From RU20A sp042610495 (GTDB taxonomy: Bacteria > Pseudomonadota > Alphaproteobacteria > Rhizobiales > Rhizobiaceae), in contig NZ_JBHGAP010000006.1 in the NCBI RefSeq assembly GCF_042610495.1, positions 158,239-222,238 on the forward strand: a DNA stretch of 64,000 nucleotides, in the 5' to 3' direction. Shown one piece after another: positions 8,655 to 17,279 of this stretch. The notes beneath the pieces are model-generated. The model was not told the origin of the DNA and searched no databases. It saw only the letters and a list, made by a program, of their open reading frames with translations. Numbering within the stretch: position 1 is the first letter of the stretch; each line of letters begins with the position of its first letter. The position numbers and the translations under genes were made by a program.

Positions 8655-8912
8655 ATGTCCGAACCGCAGCTTTCCATCCGCAGCAGCAAGGCGCGCGAGC
8701 TGGCCCATGCGCTTTCCCGCCGTACCGGCCAGCCGATCAACCGGCTCGTCGAAATTGCGCTTGAACGCTATGATCAGGAACTGCGTGCCGGCAGCGTCCG
8801 CTATCCCATGGACGCTGTGTGGGACTTGGCTGCCAAGGATCTGGCAAATATCAAAGCCGGCACGACCTCCAATCACGACGAGTTTTACGACGAGAACGGT
8901 CTGCCGATATGA
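8655..8912 (+). CDS. vapB: VapB-type antitoxin (Rv0623-like)
   Basis: This is an 85-aa antitoxin. The N-terminal LSIRSSKARELAHALSRRTG is the DNA-binding transcription-factor segment of the VapB/Rv0623 class, and the C-terminal half (NHDEFYDENGLPI) would wrap the toxin active site. The ATG at 8655 begins MSEPQLSIR. Its stop overlaps the toxin start (ATGA at 8909-8912), the usual coupled arrangement. It should neutralise VapC and autorepress the operon. Confidence 0.85.
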   Translation: MSEPQLSIRSSKARELAHALSRRTGQPINRLVEIALERYDQELRAGSVRYPMDAVWDLAAKDLANIKAGTTSNHDEFYDENGLPI

Positions 8913-9313
8913 TCGCCGTCGATACCTCTGTCGTTGTTGCGATATCCATGAGGGAGCCAGAGGCGGAGACCTTCAGAATACTGATGGGACGTGAGCCGGT
9001 GATTATCGGTTGGCCAACCTTGCTTGAGGCACGAATGGTTCTTACGGGCAAAGGTTTCGCGAGTGCCGCCAGCATCGTTGAGCAGCTTGCCAAAACTGCG
9101 AACGTGACGACTGTCGTGTTTGACGAGAAGCACTACCGCGCCGCCGAAGACGCTTTCCGTCGCTTTGGCAAGGGGCAGCATCCGGCAAGTCTCAATATGG
9201 GAGACTGCTTTTCCTACGCCGTTTCCGCCATCGCCAAGGCGCCCCTGCTCTTCAAAGGCAACGACTTCGGGCAAACGGATCTCAAGCTGCATCCCGCCTC
9301 GTCGATGACGTGA
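8909..9313 (+). CDS. vapC: VapC-type PIN-domain ribonuclease toxin
   Basis: This 134-aa PIN-domain toxin has the expected acidic residues: Asp5 in AVDTSVVVAI, Glu near residue 40 in PTLLEARMV, Asp in LNMGDCFSYAVS, and Asp in LLFKGNDFGQTD near the end. VapC enzymes cleave tRNA or rRNA when freed from VapB. The start overlaps the antitoxin stop by 4 nt. The pair appears intact and active. Its place beside a plasmid-type DUF1612 gene fits a replicon-stabilising role, which is inferred. Confidence 0.88.
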   Translation: MIAVDTSVVVAISMREPEAETFRILMGREPVIIGWPTLLEARMVLTGKGFASAASIVEQLAKTANVTTVVFDEKHYRAAEDAFRRFGKGQHPASLNMGDCFSYAVSAIAKAPLLFKGNDFGQTDLKLHPASSMT

Positions 9314-9415
9314 GCGTTCCTGGCGTTGACGTGGTCGTTGGTCGGGCCGGAAAAAGCGGCACGATCGCGTCTGTTCTCCAGAGAGACCGGCGTGACGCGG
9401 CGGCGTCCCGTCACG

Positions 9416-10318
9416 TCAGCCGAGTGTCTGGCTCACCAGCCCGTAGGTGCGCGGGGCGTCCGGCGCCTCCGGTGCGAAATCCGCAAGCGTTTTGCCGAGC
9501 GACATGGTCAGCACGGTGTCGAAGACGGTCAGGCCGCTTTGCACGACCTCGACGGCGAAGGCGCCGCTGCCGAAATGGGTGTCGAGGCGCAGGAACGTGT
9601 CCTTGTGGTCGCGCATGTGCGGCGTGACCACGCAGAGCGCATCCGCATCGTCGGCGGCAACGATGGGCCCCACCACATGGCCGCGGCCGAAGCGGCGGCA
9701 CAGGGCGAAGGCGACCAGCCGGCCGTCGCGAAACAGGCCGTAGCCGCGCGACTGGCCGAAGAGCTTTTCCAGGAGCGCGGCGCGCGGCACGCCGAAGGCG
9801 GTCGCATCCAGCGCCACCGCCGCCGCCAGATCCGCGCTTTCCAGGGCGCGCAGCGTGCCGGCGGCCGCCACGTCATCCGGCACGCGGGTGACGAGACCCT
9901 GGCACTGATAGACCTTCATTTCCGGCTTGAAGCCGAGCGAGAGATAGAGCCGCTGGGCGGCGCGCGTCGCATTCAGCCTGAGGTTCGACCCGTGAAGATC
10001 CCGCAGCGCATATTCCATCAGCCACAGGCCGGTTCCCTGCGTCTGCAGGCGCGGCGAGGTGATGACCATGCCGATCGTCGCCAGCTCCGGCGACTGGCGA
10101 AACCACATGGCCGAGCTCATGATGCGGCCGATCTCGTCGTTCGCCACCACGCCCTCGCCGACCGCGCGCAGGAACTGCCAGTCCTCGGCCCGGTGCGGCC
10201 AGCCGACCGAGATGGACAGCGCGTGCAACTGCGCGAGATCGGCCTGCCCGACCGCGCCGATCGCGATCGCGAAGGCATCGATCTGGATTTTTTCGCCGGG
10301 GCCTGCCGTATCAACCAC
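9416..10318 (-). CDS. Two-domain GNAT acetyltransferase (YitH-like), copy 1
   Basis: This is a 300-aa GNAT N-acetyltransferase with a second YitH-like GNAT_C domain. The acetyl-CoA region lies around MVITSPRLQTQGTGLWLMEY; the C-terminal half holds VVGPIVAADDADAL. It is clearly paralogous to the enzyme at 19725-20567: both have SxxxSWPHR(R/A)EDW near residue 35-45, GRGxVxGP(I/V)(V/I)A, and end (S/N)Q(T/A)LG. A GTG start at 10318 follows GAGG; the overlapping ATG reads into a stop. It is divergent from the ArgE-like gene at 10556. The substrate is probably a small amine or amino acid. Confidence 0.75.
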   Translation of the reverse strand: MVDTAGPGEKIQIDAFAIAIGAVGQADLAQLHALSISVGWPHRAEDWQFLRAVGEGVVANDEIGRIMSSAMWFRQSPELATIGMVITSPRLQTQGTGLWLMEYALRDLHGSNLRLNATRAAQRLYLSLGFKPEMKVYQCQGLVTRVPDDVAAAGTLRALESADLAAAVALDATAFGVPRAALLEKLFGQSRGYGLFRDGRLVAFALCRRFGRGHVVGPIVAADDADALCVVTPHMRDHKDTFLRLDTHFGSGAFAVEVVQSGLTVFDTVLTMSLGKTLADFAPEAPDAPRTYGLVSQTLG

Positions 10319-10555
10319 GATCCATCCTCGAAAGACGTTCCTGCACGCTCAAGCCTGTCGCCTTATCCGCGATCGTGCCGGACAATGCGCCGATGATAAA
10401 GCCGCAAGCGCCGCAGAATTTGCTCGAAAGCGACCGCGACACACAAGATTCAACCAAAACCCGCGCGGCTTCGGCACGCAATCCCGCCGAAAAGCGCCAT
10501 GCTGGCGACCTGGCGAACCATGTCACAGACGGCCGGAGGCCGCATCGGGAAAACC

Positions 10556-11680
10556 ATGACCGCAACCGAAATTCTGGAAAAGCTGGTATCCTTCGACAGC
10601 GTCGTCGGCATGCCGAACGGCGCAATCGTCGATTGGATCGTCGACTATCTTGGCCGCCATGGCATTCCGGCCACCGTGCTGCCCGGCCCGGAAGGCGACC
10701 GCTGCAATCTCTTCGCCACGCTCGGACCGCGCGACGTGCCGGGCTACATCGTTTCCGGCCATATGGATGTGGTGCCCGCCGCCCCCGGCGAATGGACATC
10801 GCCGCCGTTCCGCCTGCGCCGCGAGGGAGACCGGCTCTTCGGGCGGGGCACGACCGACATGAAGGGCTACCTCGCCGCAGCGCTCGCCGCCGTGCCGCGC
10901 CTCGCCGCGCTGGGGCTGAAGCGCCCCATCCACCTCGCCTTCTCCTATGACGAGGAGGCCGGCTGCCGGGGCGTGCCGCATCTCATCGCGCGGCTGCCGG
11001 ATCTGTGCGCGCCACCGCTCGGCGCCATCATCGGGGAACCCAGCAACATGCGCGCCGTGCTCGCCCACAAGGGCAAGGCCGCCGCGCGGGTGACGATCCG
11101 CGGTCGCGCCGGCCATTCCTCGCGGCCCGATCTGGGCCTCAACGCGATCCACGCGATGGCAGACGTGCTGAATGCGGCAATCGATCAGGCGGCGCGCCTG
11201 ACGCAAGGGCCCTTCGATGCCGCCTTCGAGCCCGCCTACTCGTCCCTGCAGGCCGGCGTGATGGCCGGCGGCAAGGCGGTCAACATCGTGCCCGACCTCG
11301 CCACGCTGGAACTGGAGGCGCGTGCCATCTCCGGCGTCAATCCCGTCGAACTGCTCGGCCCCATCCGCACGGCGGCGGAGGCCCTGCGCGCGCAGGGCTT
11401 CGCTATCGCGTGGGAGGAGATGAGCGCCTATCCGGCGCTGGCGCTTTCACCGCAAAGCCCGCTCGCCGCTCTCGTGGAAGAGCTGACCGGCGAAACGCCG
11501 CTTCGCGCCGTCAGCTATGGCACCGAGGCCGGGCTCTATCAGGCCGCCGGCATCGACGCGCTGATCTGCGGCCCCGGCGATATCGGCCGCGCCCACAAGC
11601 CGGACGAGTTCATTCTCGAAAGCGAACTTTTTGCCTGCCAGCGCTTCCTCGAAGCGCTGGGTGCACACTGCGCGGCATAA
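10556..11680 (+). CDS. Acetylornithine deacetylase-like M20 amidohydrolase (ArgE family)
   Basis: This 374-aa M20 metallopeptidase-family enzyme hydrolyses an N-acyl bond. Visible parts are VSGHMDVVPA (first zinc His), GRGTTDMKGY (bridging Asp), YDEEAGCRGVPHL (catalytic Glu-Glu pair), and the dimerisation domain opening GRAGHSSRPDLGLNAI. A final CGPGDIGRAHKPDEF supplies the last zinc His. It heads a six-gene plus-strand run to 17171 with gaps of 10-30 nt for most. In this setting it more likely deacetylates a catabolic intermediate such as N-acetyl-GABA than serves arginine synthesis; that is inference. Confidence 0.85.
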   Translation: MTATEILEKLVSFDSVVGMPNGAIVDWIVDYLGRHGIPATVLPGPEGDRCNLFATLGPRDVPGYIVSGHMDVVPAAPGEWTSPPFRLRREGDRLFGRGTTDMKGYLAAALAAVPRLAALGLKRPIHLAFSYDEEAGCRGVPHLIARLPDLCAPPLGAIIGEPSNMRAVLAHKGKAAARVTIRGRAGHSSRPDLGLNAIHAMADVLNAAIDQAARLTQGPFDAAFEPAYSSLQAGVMAGGKAVNIVPDLATLELEARAISGVNPVELLGPIRTAAEALRAQGFAIAWEEMSAYPALALSPQSPLAALVEELTGETPLRAVSYGTEAGLYQAAGIDALICGPGDIGRAHKPDEFILESELFACQRFLEALGAHCAA

Positions 11681-11693
11681 GGAAGCAAAACCA

Positions 11694-12617
11694 ATGACCT
11701 TCCTCTTCAATTCGGATGCAAAACGCGGCGCGGTGTTTTCGCAGGCCTTCGCAAGCGCCCTGCCCGACATCCCCTTCCGCATGGATGCGGCGACCGTCGA
11801 TCCCGACGCGGTGCGCTATCTGCTGACCTGGACGACGCCTGCGGATCTGGCGCGCTACCGCAATCTGGACATCCTGTTTTCCATCGGCGCAGGCGTCGAT
11901 CAGCTCGATCTGGCGGCCATTCCCCGGCATGTGAAGGTCGTGCGCATGGTCGAGGACGGCATCGTGCGGATGATGCAGGAATATGTGCTGCTCGCCGCGC
12001 TGGCGCTGCACCGCAACCTGCCCGCCTATCTCGACCGGCAGCGGCAGGGCCTGTGGTCGCCCCTGCCGCAGATGCAGGCGCAAGACCGCCGCATCGGCAT
12101 TCTCGGCCTCGGCATGCTGGCCGAGGCCGTGCTTGAGCGGCTGAAGCCGTTCGGCTTTCCGCTCGCCGGCTGGAGCCGCAGCCCCCGCGCCATGGAGGGC
12201 GTGATCTGCCATCACGGCGCGGCCGGGCTTGCGACGATGCTGGCCCAGACCGACATTCTCGTCTGCCTGCTGCCGCTGACGGCAGAAACGCGCGGGTTTC
12301 TGGACGCCGCGCTGTTTGCGAAACTCCCGCATGGTGCGGCCCTCATCCATGTCGGGCGCGGCCCGCAGCTCGATCAGGCAGCACTGCTGGCGGCCCTCGA
12401 CAGCGGCCACATCGCCGCCGCCATGATCGATGTCACCGATCCGGAGCCCCTGCCGGCCGATCATCCGCTCTGGCGGCATCCGAAGATCATTCTCACCCCG
12501 CATATTGCCAGCGTGACCCAGCCGGAATCGGCGGCCCGCGCCGTCATCGACAATATCCGCCTGCATCTCTCCGGACGCGACCCGATCGGTCTCATCGATC
12601 GTTCGCGCGGCTACTGA
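11694..12617 (+). CDS. D-2-hydroxyacid dehydrogenase (GhrA-like glyoxylate/hydroxypyruvate reductase)
   Basis: This 307-aa NAD(P)-dependent enzyme has the Rossmann motif GILGLGMLAEAVLERL near residue 135, then VGRGPQLD with the substrate-binding Arg, and LTPHIASVT with the catalytic His. It lacks the long insert of SerA. It begins 13 nt after the ArgE-like gene, with AAGGAAG upstream. It would reduce glyoxylate, hydroxypyruvate or a related 2-oxoacid, perhaps clearing a side product of the pathway. Confidence 0.82.
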   Translation: MTFLFNSDAKRGAVFSQAFASALPDIPFRMDAATVDPDAVRYLLTWTTPADLARYRNLDILFSIGAGVDQLDLAAIPRHVKVVRMVEDGIVRMMQEYVLLAALALHRNLPAYLDRQRQGLWSPLPQMQAQDRRIGILGLGMLAEAVLERLKPFGFPLAGWSRSPRAMEGVICHHGAAGLATMLAQTDILVCLLPLTAETRGFLDAALFAKLPHGAALIHVGRGPQLDQAALLAALDSGHIAAAMIDVTDPEPLPADHPLWRHPKIILTPHIASVTQPESAARAVIDNIRLHLSGRDPIGLIDRSRGY

Positions 12618-12643
12618 ACCGCAAACCTCCTGAAAGGAACGCC

Positions 12644-13012
12644 ATGTCTCTCTCGAAAACGTCTCTCCTGAAAACGCTTGATCCGAACCCGACCTTCGCG
12701 CCGAAGGAATCCGGCCCCCTGCCCGAGCGGCTGATTGCCGGCGCGCCCGCCTTCAAGACCTGGGCGATGGACGAGGCCAAGGATGGCAAGGTGCTGTCCG
12801 GCGTATGGGAAGCCACCCCCGGCGAAACGAAGTCGATCAAGGGCGAGGTCTTCGAGTTCTGCCAGATCCTCTCCGGCGTGGTCGAAATCACCCCCGATGG
12901 CGGCGAACCGGTGATCTACCGGGCCGGCGACAGCTTCGTCATGAAGCCGGGCTTCACCGGCGTCTGGAAGACGATCGAAACGGTGCGCAAGATCTACGTC
13001 GTCGTGAACTGA
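12644..13012 (+). CDS. Small cupin (DUF861/EutQ-like)
   Basis: This is a 122-aa single cupin domain, with SIKGEVFEFCQILSGVVEI and YRAGDSFVMKPGFTGVW typical of Cupin_3 (DUF861) proteins. That fold occurs in ureidoglycolate lyase- and EutQ-like proteins and often sits in amine and amino-acid catabolic operons. Metal-binding histidines of classical cupins are not obvious. It begins 26 nt after the GhrA-like gene with GAAAGGAACG as ribosome site. The function is unknown. Confidence 0.75.
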   Translation: MSLSKTSLLKTLDPNPTFAPKESGPLPERLIAGAPAFKTWAMDEAKDGKVLSGVWEATPGETKSIKGEVFEFCQILSGVVEITPDGGEPVIYRAGDSFVMKPGFTGVWKTIETVRKIYVVVN

Positions 13013-13044
13013 CGCAAGGGCGCCATTCCCCGCGACCCCTTACG

Positions 13045-13078
13045 CGGGCGGCAAGGCAAAAGATTTGTCTGCCGCCCG
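13045..13078 (+). other. Stem-loop between cupin and aldehyde dehydrogenase genes
   Basis: CGGGCGGCA (13045-13053) and TGCCGCCCG (13070-13078) pair perfectly around a 16-nt loop in the 167-bp gap. There is no T-run, so it is more likely an RNA-processing or attenuation structure than a full terminator. Confidence 0.35.
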
Positions 13079-13179
13079 GCATCAAAACGCAAGAAACGTC
13101 GGCGCGGTGCGGCGCACGCAACCATTCGTGCTCGGCAGTTCCAGTTAGTGTCAGGCAAAGACTGGAAGGAACCGCCACG

Positions 13180-14643
13180 ATGAGCCTGAGCTTCAATCCC
13201 GACACGCTTGACCTGCCGGTCGGCCATTTCATCGGCGGTGCCCTGATCTCGGCCGCAGACGGCCTCGACATGCACCGGCCCTCCGATGGCAGGGCCTATG
13301 TGCATTGCCCGGTCGCCGACGCCGAGCTGGTGGACCGCGCGGTGGAAAACGCCAAGGCGGCGCTCGCATCCAGCAACTGGGGCGGCGTGCGCCCCCGCGA
13401 GCGCACGAAGGCGCTGCAGGCCTGGGCCGACCTCATCGAAGCGGAAGCCGGGACGCTGGCGAAGATCGAGGCGCTCTCCTCCACCCGGCCCGTCGGCCAG
13501 CTCGTGGCCGGCGACATTGCCGTCACCGCCGAGCAGATCCGCTTCTTCGCGGAATTTGCCGACAAGGAAGGCAGCGATGTCGTGCCGACCGACGACCAGA
13601 CCTTCGGCATGACGCTCAGCGAGCCCTATGGCGTGGTCGGCGCCATCACGCCGTGGAACTTTCCCGTCTCCATGGCCGGCTGGAAGCTGGGCCCCGCGCT
13701 CGCCGCCGGCAACGCCGTCATCATCAAGCCCTCGGAAATGACGCCCTTCTCGACCGTCTACATGGCGCAACTGGCCGTCAGGGCCGGCATTCCGGCCGGC
13801 CTCATCAACGTCGTTCTCGGCGACGGCCCGACGACCGGCAATGCGCTGACCGGACATGCCGATATCGCCAAGGTGAGCTTCACCGGCTCGACGCGGGCGG
13901 GCTCCGCCATCATGGAAAACATCGCCCGCACCGGCGTCAAGCCGATGACGCTGGAACTCGGCGGCAAGAGCCCGCAGCTCGTCTTTGCCGATGCCGATCT
14001 CGACAAGGCCGCCGCCGCGATTGCCGGCAGCGTGATCTTCAATGCGGGGCAGGCCTGCGTGGCCGGCACACGGCTGATCGTGGAAAAATCCGTCGCCGAT
14101 GAACTCATCGCCGCGATCATCGCCCGCATGCAGGCCGCCCGCCCCGGCCCGACCTGGGAGACGGGCACGCAATATTCCCCCATCATTTCCGAGCGCCAGC
14201 GCGGCCGCATCGCCAGCATCGTGGAGGCCGCGAAGGCTGCCGGCGGCGAATGCCTGACGGGCGGCGACGCGATGGAGGGTGCCGGCTATTTCTACGCACC
14301 GACGCTGATCGGCGGCGTGGCGCAGGACAATCCGGCCATTGTCGAGGAAATTTTCGGCCCCGTGCTGACCGTCCAGACCTTCGAGACGGAAGAGGAAGCG
14401 CTCGCCCTTTCCGCCCACCCGGTCTACGGCCTGGCCGCCGGCCTCTTCACCATCGACCTCTCCCGCACGCTGCGCTTTGCCCGCGCGCTGGAGGCCGGCA
14501 CGGTCTGGGTCAACCGCTACAGCCGCTCGCGCGACCATATCCTGCCCACCGGCGGCTACAAGCGCTCCGGCATCGGCAAGGATCTCGGCCGCGAGGCCTA
14601 TGAGGCGAACCGCAAGAGTAAGAGCGTGCTCATCAGTCTTTGA
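13180..14643 (+). CDS. NAD-dependent aldehyde dehydrogenase (PuuC-like)
   Basis: This is a 487-aa ALDH. The fold markers are in order: ITPWNFPVSMAGWKLGPALA and KPSEMTPFS (cofactor), SFTGSTRAGSAI, catalytic Glu in LELGGKSPQLVF, catalytic Cys in NAGQACVAGTR, and EEIFGPVLTV. The start at 13180 has GGAAGGAA upstream. It resembles gamma-glutamyl-gamma-aminobutyraldehyde and aminoaldehyde dehydrogenases. Downstream of a predicted amine oxidase step it would turn an (acyl)aminoaldehyde into the acid. Confidence 0.85.
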   Translation: MSLSFNPDTLDLPVGHFIGGALISAADGLDMHRPSDGRAYVHCPVADAELVDRAVENAKAALASSNWGGVRPRERTKALQAWADLIEAEAGTLAKIEALSSTRPVGQLVAGDIAVTAEQIRFFAEFADKEGSDVVPTDDQTFGMTLSEPYGVVGAITPWNFPVSMAGWKLGPALAAGNAVIIKPSEMTPFSTVYMAQLAVRAGIPAGLINVVLGDGPTTGNALTGHADIAKVSFTGSTRAGSAIMENIARTGVKPMTLELGGKSPQLVFADADLDKAAAAIAGSVIFNAGQACVAGTRLIVEKSVADELIAAIIARMQAARPGPTWETGTQYSPIISERQRGRIASIVEAAKAAGGECLTGGDAMEGAGYFYAPTLIGGVAQDNPAIVEEIFGPVLTVQTFETEEEALALSAHPVYGLAAGLFTIDLSRTLRFARALEAGTVWVNRYSRSRDHILPTGGYKRSGIGKDLGREAYEANRKSKSVLISL

Positions 14644-14653
14644 GGATGAAGAG

Positions 14654-15703
14654 ATGAAAACCCACACGATCGCATTGATCCCCGGCGACGGCATTGGCCG
14701 CGACGTTACCGACGCCGCCTGGGCGGTGCTGCAAACCGTTGCCGAAACCTCCGGCTTTTCGCTTCAGGCTAAGGAATTCCCGTGGTCCTGCGCCTTCTAC
14801 AAGGAAACCGGCCGGATGATGCCGGAAGACGGGATCGAGACGCTCAGCGCCTTCGACGCCATTCTTCTCGGCGCGGTCGGCTGGCCGGCGGAGGTGCCGG
14901 ATTCGGTCTCGCTCCACGGCCTGCTGCTGCCGATCCGCAAGGCCTTCGTGCAATATGCCAATATCCGCCCGCACCGGCTTCTGCCCGGTGTGCAGGGTCC
15001 GCTGAAGGCGGAAGGCTTCGACATTCTCTGCATTCGCGAGAACACCGAGGGCGAATATTCAGGTGCCGGCGGGCGCGTCCATCAGGGGCTCGACAATGAA
15101 GTCGCCGTTGAAACCTCGATCTTCACCCGCAAGGGCGTCGAGCGCATCATCCGCTTCGGCTTCGAGCAGGCCCGCGCGCGGCGCGGCAAGCTCGCTTCCG
15201 TGACGAAGTCCAATGCGCAGAAACATTCGATGGTCTTCTGGGACGAGATCACGAAGACGCTTTCCGCCGACTATCCGGATGTCGAGGTGACGAGCTACCA
15301 TGTCGATGCGCTCGCCGCCCGCATGGTACTCGCACCGGAAAGCCTCGACGTCATCGTCGCCTCCAACCTCTTCGGCGATATCCTGACGGATCTCGGCGCC
15401 GCCATTCAGGGCGGGCTCGGCTTTGCGGCGTCTGCCAACATCAATCCCGACCGGTCCGCCCCCTCCATGTTCGAGCCCGTCCACGGCTCGGCGCCGGACA
15501 TTGCCGGCCAGGGCATCGCCAACCCGATCGCCACCATCTGGTCCGGCGCGATGATGCTCGACCATCTCGGCGAACGGGATGCCGCCGCCCGCGTCATGGC
15601 CGCCCTTTCCACCGTCACGGCCAAGGGCATCGGCACGGTTGCGGGCCGGGATTCGACCGACACGATCACCGCTGCGGTCATCGCCGCGCTCACCGCTGAA
15701 TAA
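14654..15703 (+). CDS. Isocitrate/isopropylmalate-family dehydrogenase, TtuC-like
   Basis: This 349-aa beta-decarboxylating dehydrogenase of the tartrate dehydrogenase/decarboxylase type starts IALIPGDGIGRDV. It has RENTEGEYSGAGGR (substrate loop), TKSNAQKHSMVFWDE (catalytic Lys), SNLFGDILTDLGAAIQGG (metal Asp pair) and HGSAPDIAGQGIANP (NAD site). It is 10 nt downstream of the ALDH. D-malate, tartrate or a 2-hydroxy dicarboxylate is the likely substrate. Its part in the island is not clear. Confidence 0.83.
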   Translation: MKTHTIALIPGDGIGRDVTDAAWAVLQTVAETSGFSLQAKEFPWSCAFYKETGRMMPEDGIETLSAFDAILLGAVGWPAEVPDSVSLHGLLLPIRKAFVQYANIRPHRLLPGVQGPLKAEGFDILCIRENTEGEYSGAGGRVHQGLDNEVAVETSIFTRKGVERIIRFGFEQARARRGKLASVTKSNAQKHSMVFWDEITKTLSADYPDVEVTSYHVDALAARMVLAPESLDVIVASNLFGDILTDLGAAIQGGLGFAASANINPDRSAPSMFEPVHGSAPDIAGQGIANPIATIWSGAMMLDHLGERDAAARVMAALSTVTAKGIGTVAGRDSTDTITAAVIAALTAE

Positions 15704-15713
15704 GGACACGCCC

Positions 15714-17171
15714 ATGCTGAACCTCAAGGACCAGAGCCTCCTCCGTCAGGCCGGCCTCATCAATGGCGAGTGGGTCGCCGCCCGCTCCGGCAAGACGGTC
15801 GATGTCATCGACCCGGCCACGCAGGGCGCCATCGGCACCGTTCCCGACATGGGCGGCGAGGAGACCCGCGCGGCCATCGTCGCCGCAGAGGCGGCCTTCA
15901 AGGTCTGGAAGGCGAAGACCAATGCCGAGCGTGCGGTGCTGATCGAAAAGTGGTTCGATCTGATGATCGAAAACCTCGAGGATCTGGCGCTGATCCTGAC
16001 ATCGGAACAGGGCAAGCCGCTGGACGAGGCGCGCGGCGAAATCCGCTACGGTGCCTCCTTCGTCAAATGGTTCGCCGAGGAAGCCCGCCGCATCAACGGC
16101 CACACGATCCCGGCACCCACCCGCGACCGCCGCATCATCGTCCTGAAGGAGGCGGTCGGCGTCTGCGGCATCATCACGCCGTGGAACTTCCCCAATGCGA
16201 TGATCACCCGCAAGGTGGCCCCGGCACTTGCCGCCGGCTGCACGGTCGTCATCAAGCCGTCGGAATTCACGCCCTATTCGGCTCTGGCGCTCGGCGTTCT
16301 CGCCGAACGCGCCGGCATTCCGGCGGGCGTCATCAACATCGTCACCGGCATGCCGACGGACATCGGCAACGAACTGATGGCCAACGAGACGGTGCGCAAG
16401 ATCTCGTTCACCGGCTCGACCCGCGTCGGTTCGCTGCTGATGCGCGGCGCGGCCGACAGCGTCAAGCGCCTCAGCCTCGAACTCGGCGGCAATGCCCCCT
16501 TCATCGTCTTCGACGACGCCGATCTCGATCTCGCCATCGAAGGCGCGCTCGCCTCGAAATTCCGCAATGGCGGCCAGACCTGCGTCTGCGCCAACCGCAT
16601 TCTCGTGCAATCCGGCGTCTACGATGCCTTCGCCGCCAAGCTGAAGGCCCGCGTCGATGCCATGAAGGTCGGTCCGGGCACGCAGGCCGGCGTCTCCATC
16701 GGCCCGATGATCAATGCCGCCGCCATCGAGAAGATCGAGCGCCACGTGGCGGATGCGCTCGCGAAGGGTGCCAAGATCATCACCGAGACGCCCGACATGC
16801 CGGAAGGCCGTCAATACACCGCCCCGATCGTGCTGACGGGTGCCACGACCGGGATGGACCTGGCGACCGAGGAAACCTTCGGCCCGGTCGCACCGCTCTT
16901 CCGCTTCGAGACGGAAGAAGAAGCCATCGCCATTGCCAACGGCACGCCCTTCGGCCTTGCCTCCTACTTCTTCACGGAAAACCTGAAGCGCGCCTGGCGC
17001 GTCGGCGAGGCGCTGGAATTCGGCATGGTGGCGCTCAACACCGGCCTCATCTCCATGGAAGTCGCCCCCTTCGGCGGCGTCAAGCAATCCGGCCTCGGCC
17101 GCGAGGGCGCACAGATGGGCATTGAGGAATATCTGGAAACCAAGAGCTTCCACATGGGCGGGCTGGCTTGA
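15714..17171 (+). CDS. gabD: Succinate-semialdehyde dehydrogenase (GabD-like)
   Basis: This 485-aa ALDH of the GabD family oxidises succinate semialdehyde to succinate. Typical markers are TSEQGKPLDEARGEI, ITPWNFPNAMITRKVAPALA, catalytic Glu in LELGGNAPFIVFDDADLD, catalytic Cys in NGGQTCVCANR with the neighbouring redox Cys, and EETFGPVAPLF. It begins 10 nt after the TtuC-like gene and ends the six-gene plus-strand operon before a strong hairpin. With the class III aminotransferase at 20607 it completes a GABA-to-succinate step. Confidence 0.87.
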   Translation: MLNLKDQSLLRQAGLINGEWVAARSGKTVDVIDPATQGAIGTVPDMGGEETRAAIVAAEAAFKVWKAKTNAERAVLIEKWFDLMIENLEDLALILTSEQGKPLDEARGEIRYGASFVKWFAEEARRINGHTIPAPTRDRRIIVLKEAVGVCGIITPWNFPNAMITRKVAPALAAGCTVVIKPSEFTPYSALALGVLAERAGIPAGVINIVTGMPTDIGNELMANETVRKISFTGSTRVGSLLMRGAADSVKRLSLELGGNAPFIVFDDADLDLAIEGALASKFRNGGQTCVCANRILVQSGVYDAFAAKLKARVDAMKVGPGTQAGVSIGPMINAAAIEKIERHVADALAKGAKIITETPDMPEGRQYTAPIVLTGATTGMDLATEETFGPVAPLFRFETEEEAIAIANGTPFGLASYFFTENLKRAWRVGEALEFGMVALNTGLISMEVAPFGGVKQSGLGREGAQMGIEEYLETKSFHMGGLA

Positions 17172-17182
17172 GGAAAGAGGAA

Positions 17183-17264
17183 GGGCGGCTGAAAACCGCC
17201 CCCCAATATTCTTTCCATGAAAATGAAGAGGGCGCGGATTGTCTCCAATCCGCGCCCTCTCTTT
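17183..17264 (+). terminator. Terminator hairpins between converging genes
   Basis: A GGGCGG/CCGCCC stem (17183-17188 with 17196-17201) is followed by a perfect 15-bp stem, 17227-17241 with 17246-17260, loop TCTC, and then CTTT. It lies between the ends of gabD (+) and the FAD oxidase (-), so it can serve both strands. Confidence 0.75.
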
Positions 17265-17279
17265 GTCTTCACAGGACCC